DNA of 35,735 bases from Ephemerocybe angulata (Eukaryota; Basidiomycota; Agaricomycetes; Agaricales; Psathyrellaceae), in NCBI GenBank assembly GCA_013368325.1, contig JAACJK010000136.1, positions 1-35,735 of the forward strand, in the 5' to 3' direction. The position numbers and the translations under genes are program-made. Under the pieces are notes generated by a model, which was given only the letters and a program-made list of their open reading frames with translations, made no database searches and was not told the origin of the DNA. Below are positions 11,902-20,800 of this stretch, in pieces. Numbering within the stretch: the first letter of the stretch is position 1; every line of letters begins with the position of its first letter.

Positions 11902-12787
11902 TGATACGCTCGGATTGTAGAAAAACACAGATCGGTATATATTCAGTTCTTAGCAGCATCATATGTACGTGTTTATAAGATCGTAATTTCGTTCGTCTAG
12001 AGTCAGGGCCATGTATCAAAAAAGTTCGTCGAGGTAAGCGCCGAGGCCAAGCTTGTACAAGCTAGGTGGATCGTAAGCGCTAGGAACAGGAGAAATTGAT
12101 CTCCGAACCGTCTGAGTCCGAAGACCCGGGAACATGGCATCAAGGCCAAGGTAAGCTCAATTTCTCCTGAGCGGACAATCGGCCACAAGGGCCTCGGGAG
12201 CGTCAGTTCTGAGGATTCATACCTCGAGAGTGGAATCACAAAGTCTAGGGACGATCTCGGTCAATCATGAGACAAGGAACTCGCGAACGAGAGATATCGG
12301 ATGAACGAGGAGTGCTGGACACTCGAGATATGAGAACCATCGAAACGATTATCCAAGCACTTGCTGGATCCTAGTTTCGTGGGTTGGGGGGCGGCTTCGG
12401 CGGCGCGCAGGCGCGGGGGCCTGGCGGTGAGTCGGGATCCCGAGCTCGAGGCGGAATCCCACGGTCACGCGCGGGCGCTAAAAGCCCTTTGGCGCCTAAG
12501 ACGATCTGAGGCTTCTGCTACCTGAGATCGAGCGCGAGGAGCTGCGCGAGGTGACCTTGGCATCGAAGCTTTTCGAAGCCACTCACAAGCCGAAAACCAG
12601 AGCGTCTGCGAGAGGAACACGGAGGAGAAGATCAAATCAGAACTCCGGAGACACCAGCTGCGCTGGATCCGTGAACCACCATAGCAGAGCGAAGCTCACA
12701 AACCATCACGAGATCCAGCAGCGCTGGACCTTCGGTCCCAACCCAGAGCGAGCGATGCAACAAGAGCAATCAATTATACACAATAAG
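11902..12787. other. Gene-free stretch: YVC1 3' end, then 3' flank of the retroelement
   Basis: No convincing coding frame is present. The first ~100 bases are A+T-rich and probably the 3' UTR of the YVC1-like gene. From about 12020 the DNA holds palindromes and inverted repeats (12050-12063; 12088-12099 with 12157-12168). It is strongly G+C-rich at 12380-12560. It also carries two near-identical short motifs, CCAGCTGCGCTGGA (12654) and CCAGCAGCGCTGGA (12715). I take most of it to be the non-coding 3' region of the element, but I could not match it to the element's 5' leader, so the termini are undefined. Confidence 0.5.
12088..12168. repeat. 12-bp inverted repeat, 57-nt spacer
   Basis: AGGAGAAATTGA at 12088-12099 is matched by its exact reverse complement at 12157-12168. 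A separate 14-bp palindrome AGCTTGTACAAGCT lies at 12050-12063. Both are in the presumed 3' flank of the retroelement and could be parts of its terminal structure. Confidence 0.6.
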
Positions 12788-14515
12788 CTACTTCGAGGTA
12801 CAGAAGGAGTCAATCCGAGTCTTGTCATAGCATGAAGCGATCGAGTTAACTATGATCTCGGAAACATTCCTCCAGTATCTCAGGAAGGTGAGTGATTTCC
12901 ACCTCCCGACCATCGCGACAACGTGGGGCGGAACCCCGCCCAGTAGTAACCCCGTCGAGCCACCAATTCGGAAACCATGGCCGTCGAGCTCCTCAAGGCC
13001 CTCCGCGACCCATAGTTCGTTGCACCGAGCCATGAACCTGGCTTTCGTCATCGGGTGCCAGCACCCTTCGCCGTCCTTGTAGGAGAAGAGGTGCGAGTCG
13101 GAAGGAGCGTCCTTCGAGATAGCCAAGTGGTTCTTCATGGCATGGAAAGGGGAGAGGGACTCTTCTCCCGAGATCGTGAGTACTGCACCCTCGGCGCGCG
13201 TAGTCTTCGTCCAGGGGATGCGGAAGGACACTGTCCGACCCGGGATGGGAGCCGAGCTCGAGGAGGAGCCGAAGCTCACGTTCGCGAATGACCTTAGCAC
13301 CGAGTGTTTCGGGTCGACGAAGCTGTCGAACTCCACGGTAAGCTCGCCCAGGCGGCAGCATCCCCAAAAGGCGCAGGTGGCCACGGCCCACACAGCGGCG
13401 TCGAAAGGGTTGAACAGATCAAGGCCGCGCTGAAGAACTTTCATATGCTGCAGAGTGACCGGCATGCGAGGAGGCTTCGGGGGTGGTGCGAGCTTCGCGG
13501 CCCCTTTCTTCACCTGGGATACGAAGGACCCATCGCCCTTCCAAGGGGCGTTGTTGACCGTGTGCCAAGCGTGGAGCGACGACATCCACCCGTCGATGCA
13601 ACTCTCCGAGACCCTGCCTGCGTGCTTCGAGACGAACGAGGCAAGGAGGTAAGGGGACGCCGGCATTCGGTTCTCCTCCGGAATCCCCAGTTCGTCACAG
13701 TGCTCGGTGAAGCGGAGAAGAGCGGCACCCTGAGTGGAACGGGTCTCCTGGCACCAGGACTGAACCAATACCTCGTTGATCTTCCTGATGGAACTCGGGG
13801 GGAGCTCTCGACGCATCTCGTCGAGCTGACGGAGAGACCATGGCGTAATCCAGTGGGCGATGCGGAGGTGGGCGGGAGAGCTCTCCGGCCTGAGATCGGA
13901 TCTCACGTAGTGGGAGTCCTTAGCCAAGCGGGGACGCCTGGCCTTGACGACGCGACCAACACTCGGACGGGAGGTGACCACGTCACCGATGGAGGAAAGG
14001 GTTGATGACAAGATGTGATTAGTGGCAGACAAAGTATCGTACGGGGAGTCCAAATGCAAAGCGGGAGAACCATTCAGAGAAGAAGACGGAGTCGAAGAGT
14101 CCAAGAGAGCAAGAGGAGAAACAGAGAAGCTATGAGCCAAGGAGGTGCGCGGTGGAGCGGATTCGGACACTCGACGAGCGAGCGCCCTCTTCCTCTGCTC
14201 CTCCTCCTTGCTCGCGACGGAGACCTCCGCCGCATAGAAAGAACGTGTAAAACTAAACATGAACAATGAAAGGTCTGAGCTCCTCCGGGAGCGAAATCGA
14301 AGGGGAAAGCTGCAGGTCCGGCGTGCCCAATTCTCCGCGCGAGATGGGGTCAGCCGGGTTGTCTGCCGAAGCAACATACTCAACTTCAAGAGAAACATGC
14401 AGAGAGTCCAAGATAGACATGAAACGACGAATAGAATAATTAACCTCTGCGTTCCTCGAACGCCCCTTCCAGTAAGCTCCGATGATACCCTGGTTGTCGG
14501 ACAGCAGTCGGACAC
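12788..14515 (-). CDS. Tyrosine recombinase of the retroelement
   Basis: This is the integrase-equivalent that joins the element's DNA circle to the genome by strand exchange at a covalent phosphotyrosine. The 575-codon open frame has a Ser/Arg-rich N-terminal half, an alpha-helical core-binding domain (about 210-345, e.g. WSLRQLDEMRRELPPSSIRK) and a catalytic domain. Catalytic residues are Arg388 in WGCCRLGEL, His513 and Arg516 in HGFRIGGSTG, Trp539 in VGRWKS at the usual His/Trp position, and nucleophile Tyr547 in FLRYWR. Arg516 to Trp539 is 23 residues and to Tyr547 is 31, as usual for the family. The frame overlaps the end of the RT frame by 263 nt, so the true start may be internal, or translation may depend on splicing or reinitiation. 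No stop or frameshift is present. Confidence 0.9.
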   Translation of the reverse strand: MSDCCPTTRVSSELTGRGVRGTQRLIILFVVSCLSWTLCMFLLKLSMLLRQTTRLTPSRAENWARRTCSFPLRFRSRRSSDLSLFMFSFTRSFYAAEVSVASKEEEQRKRALARRVSESAPPRTSLAHSFSVSPLALLDSSTPSSSLNGSPALHLDSPYDTLSATNHILSSTLSSIGDVVTSRPSVGRVVKARRPRLAKDSHYVRSDLRPESSPAHLRIAHWITPWSLRQLDEMRRELPPSSIRKINEVLVQSWCQETRSTQGAALLRFTEHCDELGIPEENRMPASPYLLASFVSKHAGRVSESCIDGWMSSLHAWHTVNNAPWKGDGSFVSQVKKGAAKLAPPPKPPRMPVTLQHMKVLQRGLDLFNPFDAAVWAVATCAFWGCCRLGELTVEFDSFVDPKHSVLRSFANVSFGSSSSSAPIPGRTVSFRIPWTKTTRAEGAVLTISGEESLSPFHAMKNHLAISKDAPSDSHLFSYKDGEGCWHPMTKARFMARCNELWVAEGLEELDGHGFRIGGSTGLLLGGVPPHVVAMVGRWKSLTFLRYWRNVSEIIVNSIASCYDKTRIDSFCTSK

Positions 14516-16621
14516 GACAATCGTGATAGCCCTTCGCTTCCAGGTGCATCACGAGCAACTCGATGGCAAGGCACTCCAGCCAGCCGATGTCCCTCCACGG
14601 ACCCTTCCACCCTTCCTTCACCTTCCACGCATCCCACTCGTCACCCCACTTCAGGCCTACGCCCCACACCGTCGAAGCGTCGACACTGATACCAAGATCC
14701 AGGACCTCTCCTAATGGGAGCAGCGTCCTCGTGAAACCGGGCTCACTCAGCTGAGCTGCCCACCAGCGCATGTCCGTGACGAGAGAAGGGGGAGCATGAA
14801 GGGAGGTGCCGTGGGGGTAATCGTTGAATCGAGAGATGAAGGAGGAGAGGGAGGAGAGGTGGGAGCGCCCGAGGCGGTAGACGAAGGCCAGATGACAGAG
14901 GGAGCCATGAATCTTCATGCACTCCTCCTCGGTGACCACACCGTTCGCAGCGGCGTCGAGAAACACTTCCGCCCGGAAGAGAAACTTTCTCCTCTTCTCC
15001 TCCCGGACGCCGACCGTCTTCGCAGAGAGGTCCCAGACCATGCCGACGTAGTCGAAGGTGGTGTCAAACGGTTGGCCCTTCTTGGTGAACGGGTGGAACG
15101 GCATGCCGGTGGCGGCGACAGCCATGAGAACATCGTTCTCGTCGTAGGGGTAGACGTAGGGGTCATCTTCCGTGCCAGAGCCCGAGGAAGGATAGTTGAA
15201 GTTGTAGATGTCGTCCGACCACTTCCCGTTGGGCCCGATGCCCTTCGCCCTCCAGATGCCGAGGACAGCCTTGCTGACCTGGCCCGAGTTGCTCTCCGAA
15301 GCAGTCGCACCGAAGGGGCAGCAGTGTTGGATGTACAGCTGGCCCTTCCGTCCCTGCATGACGAACCATCGCTTGTGTGCTGGAGCGATGGGGGAGCGCC
15401 GATGGAACTTGGAGACGTCCACTACCATGGCACGAGTCCCCCGGGGGGCAATGGCAACCTGTCGCAACGACGGGGGTCAGAACGGCTGTTCGACAACAAT
15501 ACGTGAGGGAGCTGGCAGCCTCGGCGTCCAAGACGATGTGCAGCGGCACTGGGTGCTCGACCCGAATGGCCCGAGGCCCACGCACGAAGCGTGTTGTGCG
15601 TGCAGCACAGGCCGAAGCCTTGGGTATGCAACCCGGGTGCGAGACCCATAGAAAAGCGCCGAGCGCTGCCAGCAGGCGAGAATGGAGGGGGGAAAAGGAA
15701 ACCGAGAAAGCGAGTACTCACCAGGTCACCGAGTTGCGATGCGGGGTCATAGTGGGTGGGGAACTCTTCTTTGTCGGCGTAGGAGTTTGCTGATGGGCGG
15801 GACTTCGTCCCTTTGGACAGGTTGATGCACATACGGGGCTTGAGCTCAAAGCTCCCTTCAATCTCCTTCTCGTCGATCGAGAGAGGGTGGCATTGGAAAG
15901 ATCCCCCCAGGATCTCTTCCACTTCTTTCTTGCTGTATGGGCCGCTCATCCGTTCGGCTTCCACTTCTTCCGCGAAATATTCATCGATAAAGTCTAGGTG
16001 TTCTTCAGCAGAGGGGTTGTTGGGGTACACAGTCGTTTCCGTGAGTTGAGGGAAGACTCCCATTGGGAAGCCATGGCATAGTTTCTCGGTGAGGTGGGGG
16101 TTTTCTTCTCTGAGGTGAGGGTAGGAGTCGAAGATGGTGTCAAAGGCGTCGGCGTCATAGGGGGTACAGATACGGTTGAGGATGTCGGGGTGCGTCGAGG
16201 TGATGTCTGCAGGTAAAGGGGGGGGGAGCAGCTCACCAGTGATATGGGAGCGAGGAGCATCAAGCCGACTCGGGCTTCGCGACGCATGTCCAGGACAACG
16301 CGTGATGCTCGGACTTCCCACAGAACGAGCAGGCGTGCTCGGCGCGGTTATGGCGACAATACTGGCTGGCCTTACCGGAGATATTCCACGCGCCGCAGAT
16401 GGGCTTGGAGCCGGCAATGGTGACAATCTTCCCATCGATAACCTTGGCGAACAGGGCTCCTCCGCCACGGAGGGTCTGGGCGTGGCATGCATCACTACGG
16501 TGTCCTTTGTTGCCGCAGACAAGGCAGGTCGAGGCGGACTTGCTCGGCTGCCCCTCTCGAAAGGACCGACTGTTGCTCGAGGACCCGCCTTGACGACCTC
16601 CACCTCCCCCTCCGCCGCCAC
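14253..16621 (-). CDS. Reverse transcriptase-RNase H of the retroelement, with intron
   Basis: This protein copies element RNA into DNA. Exon 1 lies upstream of 15722 and contains an RT N-terminal region (FDTIFDSYPHLREENP, GFPMGVFPQLTETTVYP, LKPRMCINLSKGTKSRPSAN). An intron of 263 nt (15459-15721; GTGAGT donor, CGACAG acceptor) splits it. Exon 2 (15458-14253) starts VAIAPRGTRAMVVDVSKFHR with the motif-A Asp. It continues with CPFGATASESN and the catalytic pair in GKWSDDIYNF (about 15210). The RNase H domain follows with Asp in SVDASTVWGVGL, Glu in IGWLECLAIELL, Asp in RLLSDNQG and Asp in ASADNPADPIS. The frame is +1 relative to Gag. Its open 5' part overlaps Gag by up to 362 nt, so the start is uncertain and a frameshift or a Gag stop/ATG overlap (TGATG at 16258-16262) may be used. 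Confidence 0.88.
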
Positions 16622-17552
16622 GGCTGGAGGAAGTGTACGCAGCAGCTGCGGCTGCGGCAGCAGCGGCCCTCTCCTTGTTCAGGGTGCGCTCGTGGTCCAA
16701 AAGCCTGTCACGGTGAGATCTCGTCGAGAAGACAAAGGGGCGAATGTGATACTCCTTACGCTGGGCGATGTCGAAGCTGCGGATCAGATCCCAGTCTTCA
16801 CCCTCCCTCGTGATTTTCAAGTTGCACCAGGAGAGGTGCTGCCTCATCCAGGCGCCAACTGTGCCATCCACGTCGAGAGTGTTCGCCCATTGGGACATGA
16901 GTTCAGCCGCGCCGGCCCAGACGTGAAACTCGAGAGTGTCTTCGGCCGGGAAGCGAGGGTCCTCCGGGTTGATGAGGGGAGACTTCTTGTTGTCATCGCC
17001 AACGTAACCCTTGATAGACTTGAGAGAATTGCCTTTTGAGTGGCACAGGACGATCGAGTCCCTCGTGAAGAGCGAGATCGGGACGTGTTCATGGGAGTGC
17101 CAGATGAGGTTGTAATCTTCCGGGGGCAGCAAAGGCAGGGACTCGCCCACACCGATGAGCGTCTCCTTGACGGCAGGGCGCTTCACCAGCCTAGACTTCT
17201 TCGACGAAGAGGGCTCTGCATCGTCAGAACGGGAGCGCTTAGAGAGAAACTTGCCCGCAAAGGCCATGAACTTCCTCATGGTGCCTGGGGTATAGGATCC
17301 GATATCGTCATCTTCCTTATCTTTCTCCTGCGCCGGGGTGTCCAATCCCAACAAAGACTCTTCGTCCGACGTCGCCGTGAAACCTTCCGGCTCGCCGATG
17401 GTGAGATAAGACGGGATCTCGGTGTCCTTAGCCTTGAGCGGGCGACCCATGGCACGCTTGATGTTCCGGGCCTGAATCGTGGCGTTGAAGGCGATCTTGT
17501 CCGATAACGACATATCGGCCAGAGCTTGACCAGCTGGCTTGACGGCACGCAT
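16260..17552 (-). CDS. Gag-like zinc-finger protein of the retroelement
   Basis: This is the presumed nucleic-acid-binding structural protein of the element, 430 residues from the Met at 17552 (MRAVKPAGQALADMSLSDK). The frame stays open 5' to 17729, but that leader is Leu/Cys-rich and unlikely to be coding. After an acidic/basic N-terminal half come conserved-looking stretches (PEDYNLIWHSHEHVPISL, EFHVWAGAAELMSQWANTL). A poly-Ala run and poly-Gly tract (about 16610-16680) follow. Then there is a CCHC knuckle, CLVCGNKGHRSDAC, and a second Cys/His module ending HACSFCGKSEHHALSWTC. The stop overlaps an ATG in TGATG. The second module recurs in the separate gene at 25374-26612. Confidence 0.82.
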   Translation of the reverse strand: MRAVKPAGQALADMSLSDKIAFNATIQARNIKRAMGRPLKAKDTEIPSYLTIGEPEGFTATSDEESLLGLDTPAQEKDKEDDDIGSYTPGTMRKFMAFAGKFLSKRSRSDDAEPSSSKKSRLVKRPAVKETLIGVGESLPLLPPEDYNLIWHSHEHVPISLFTRDSIVLCHSKGNSLKSIKGYVGDDNKKSPLINPEDPRFPAEDTLEFHVWAGAAELMSQWANTLDVDGTVGAWMRQHLSWCNLKITREGEDWDLIRSFDIAQRKEYHIRPFVFSTRSHRDRLLDHERTLNKERAAAAAAAAAAYTSSSRGGGGGGGGRQGGSSSNSRSFREGQPSKSASTCLVCGNKGHRSDACHAQTLRGGGALFAKVIDGKIVTIAGSKPICGAWNISGKASQYCRHNRAEHACSFCGKSEHHALSWTCVAKPESA

Positions 17553-17800
17553 ACTGAGTAGTAGAAGGATGGTATTTAGACGAAAATCTAGGAGATCGCA
17601 GCGATCTAGACAGATGTATGCGCTTGCTGGACAAGCGGACGATAAGGAAGAAAGCAAGGACCAAAAGTCCTGCGCGCAAATCGAACGCGCGGCCAGGCAA
17701 AACGTGACGCGTGTGACCGCGTCAATCACGCAACCTCTCTGCCCTAGCTTGTCCTACGGCGAACAGTCGTAGACGCTGCGCTAAACTCCTTAGCCTGCCA

Positions 17801-20800
17801 TCAAGTTGAATGCTGGGAAAGTATTTGTCAGCTTCCAAACGGATATTGGGGTGGCAGTGTCATCAAACACACCATAATCGTGAGGGAGGTCGGCCATTCA
17901 GCGATAGAGTGCCCATGGTTGAGATATGCGTAGTGACACTCAGGACGAGATGCGTCTTGGAATCTGGAAGGGATTCAGAAGTGTTTGATAGACGACCAGA
18001 AGCGTCAAAACTGACCGTTGGATGCGTCCAGAGTCTCCAGGCGCACGGGCCAAGTCCTTCTTCTCGAAGACGGCGCGCAAGATCTGGGACATTATTTCGA
18101 CAGTCAATGGTTCACCAAGGTACCTTTCATCGAATTTTCAGGATATAGTAAATTTCAATTCAAATTCACTCACTCGAATGCTCCTTCAGCCCTCAGAAGG
18201 TCTTGGGCAGGCTTAGAGATGCTTGGTCCTGTCTGAACGGCCGGCGCTTATTTCAGCATCGGTTGAAGGGCACAAGAATTAGGCGACTTACCTTCTGCTG
18301 ATTAGCCGCGAAGATGTCCAAGAAGAGGCGGTCTCCCTTCTGGAAGCTGCGCCCAGCCACGGTTTGGTCTGTGGTAGCCTCTCGGTAGACACCAGCGAAA
18401 GGCGGGGCCAATCCTGTAGTCGAAGTGTTAGGAGGAAATCTAGGCCGACGAGACATGGGCCAAACTTACGGAGCGCTTCGTAGACGTGATTCAGGAGCTT
18501 TGAGGCGTCGTTCGTGGCGGCCAAAGGCTGTAGATCCTTCGCCTGATCTAAGTAGAGGTCGACAGCATTGGTAGCAGCCAAGGATAGCTCAGCGTTTCCG
18601 ACGACGAGGATTGCTAAGATTGTGTTTGCAAGGGCATAGCGGTCCTTGTAGAAAGCGTTCTCAGTCAAGCGATGGATGACCTCATGGTGCTCGGGCTTCT
18701 TGTGCTTGAAAAGCGTAGACATGATACCGTTAACGGTGACCTATTGAAGCAGGTGCGTGTATAGGATGAGAGGAATGTCAAAGTCGAGCGAGAACAACTG
18801 CGTGCCTTCGTCCCGTTAGCTAGCCCCAAGTTGTCCGTAATGCGATCCATCAACTTGGGCATGTTCTTCTTGATCCTGGCTTGAGTGACCATGACCTTCG
18901 CGGGCTCTATATTCAGGAAAACGAATCTGGATACACAAGGCGGATTCAGAGTTAATCATGTCCTTGTCTCCAGTGGCCATTGTACGTACGAATATATGTC
19001 AGAAAGAACGTCGAAGAGCTCATCTGGAGTATAGTCGCCCTCGCCATCGGGCGTAGACTTGAGGCTGATTCCAGCCTATAGAACTATGAGAGGTAGCGCA
19101 AAAGAGATATTCGGCGCACTTACGAGGTTCGCAAGCCAGGTAACGGGTGCAACGCGGAGGACCCTCCGGACGACGTCAACTCCATTGGTCTTACCACCCA
19201 CGAGAGTGAAGGAGCCGTTCGCCAAGAGCTTGTTCGTCGTCGAGTAGAAGTAGTCGCCGATCTTGCGAACGAGCTCAGGGGACCCGCTCAAAGCGTCAGT
19301 GACGATCTTCTGGTCGTTGCTGTTACCAGTAGGATAGAATCTAAGAAATGAAAAGTCAGGACTCAGAAACCTTCAAGGACAAGTTCTGCGAAACGCATAA
19401 CATACCCTTTGCCTTCAATAATTCGGGCCGCCTTAGCACTGTAGGGAGTCGAGAACGCTGTGGTGTCCTTCAACGTGGCAAGGATGGTATCCTGGTCTTT
19501 GATGACGATAGCCTCGGACTGCTCTTTGGGGCGAGAAAGGTCGTATTCATTAAGAAGGTTGAGCTTCTTCAGGTGGACCTTCATGGACCCAGGAGTCATC
19601 AACGGGAAGAAGGTGTAGACGCTGTTTTCCGTGTAGTGGTGTGGGAGCGTCCTCAGGAAGAGCCTGCCGAGGGTGCTTCCGAAGCCAAAGGCATTAGGAT
19701 CGCGTTGGCAGTCCTGGAAACCCCAAGCAGTAAGATTGTAAGGAGTAAAGTCGTGTGTGAAGAAGCGGTCTCCACGAGTAAGGGCAATAGCGTCGCTGAG
19801 GATGGCGCGACTGACGGTGTACCCTGGACAGTGGAAAGTAATGTGAGCTTACCGATATATTTTATGAAGCATTTCTCGTACCTGGACACAATCCAGCACC
19901 ATCGACGAAAGGCTTGGCTTCTTCTGCTTGAAGGCCGGTGTAGAGCTCGAGGTTCTCTATGTCGCCGTACAGCAGCTCGGCCGCACGGGCGATCTCTGGG
20001 TTGGAATTCCACTCCAAGAAGCTCGAGTATGCTGCTCGGGTGTGTCAGTAAATATTGGTTGATGATAGATTTAGACGCGCACTCTTCAATCCGAGATACT
20101 GGGTTAAGGTAAACAAGTATCAGCTCGCCAGTTAAAATAATCTGCCAAGCGTATACGTACCTTGCGGAACTCATTGAGAGAGCAAACACCCCACTTTCGG
20201 TTCAACTCAATGCCCATGATTTCGTTGAGCCTCATGACGGCTAGAGAATTCAGATGAGGGGTCATGCATATCGTGCATAGCCGCATGCGTTGACGTACGA
20301 GGAGTGTGTCGGGCACCAAATGCTCCCGCAGGGTGCTCAGTGCTAACGCAGATTTAGTCTCGACCTCAAAAGGTAAAGCTAAATGTCACTTACGCATTGT
20401 GAAGGAAGTTGGCGAGCTCGGCATCGGAGAAGCTCCCATCTTCCTGTCGCTTCAACCTACTTCCGGTCAGAGGCGTTCGATAAGGGAGAAGTAGCACTCA
20501 GCTTACCCGCCGAAAGTCCATGATGTGGGCTCCTTCTGAGTTTGCTGAACCTTGTATGCCGCCATCTTGAAGTCATTGGCGTTGACCTCTGCGACGGGCT
20601 TTCCATCGAAGAGATGGTTGAAGACTCCCTCTGTATACTTCTCGTCCTCACGGCTAGTGGTAGCATGCCAGCGATAGAGACAGTTAAACTGGAGGTAGTT
20701 TAACATTAGCCCACAATTCAGTCGATGCAAGGATGTGTGACCTTACCTCGACGCTACAAACGTTGCCTTTTCCACGTTCAAACAAGGTATGATCATCGAG

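Larger units (their letters stand above)
12020..17770 (-). mobile_element. Ngaro/DIRS-like tyrosine-recombinase retrotransposon
   Basis: The element encodes, in transcription order, a Gag-like zinc-finger protein (16260-17552), an RT-RNase H protein (14253-16621, intron 15459-15721) and a tyrosine recombinase (12788-14515). Adjacent frames overlap. RT-RNase H plus a tyrosine recombinase, with no DDE integrase, protease or methyltransferase, places it in the DIRS order; lack of a methyltransferase fits the Ngaro type. It is visibly more G+C-rich than the host genes. It sits in the intergenic space between the convergent YVC1-like and oxygenase genes, breaking neither. All three reading frames are open throughout, so this copy may be recently active. 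Such elements end in split direct or inverted repeats rather than LTRs; I could not define these, so the outer limits are approximate. Confidence 0.85.

Noticed and set aside
12551..12835. Plus-strand open frame downstream of the recombinase
   Set aside because: Basic, low-complexity sequence in the element's 3' flank without homology.
13304..14005. Long plus-strand open frames across the retroelement (also 14796-15506 and 16176-17039)
   Set aside because: They are antisense to the recombinase, RT and Gag domains and have no recognisable content. Long antisense frames are expected in G+C-rich DNA.
17553..17729. Extra 59 codons at the start of the retroelement Gag
   Set aside because: The composition is Cys/Leu/Ser-rich and unlike the rest of the protein; the Met at 17552 starts a normal charged sequence. 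I treat this as the element's 5' leader.
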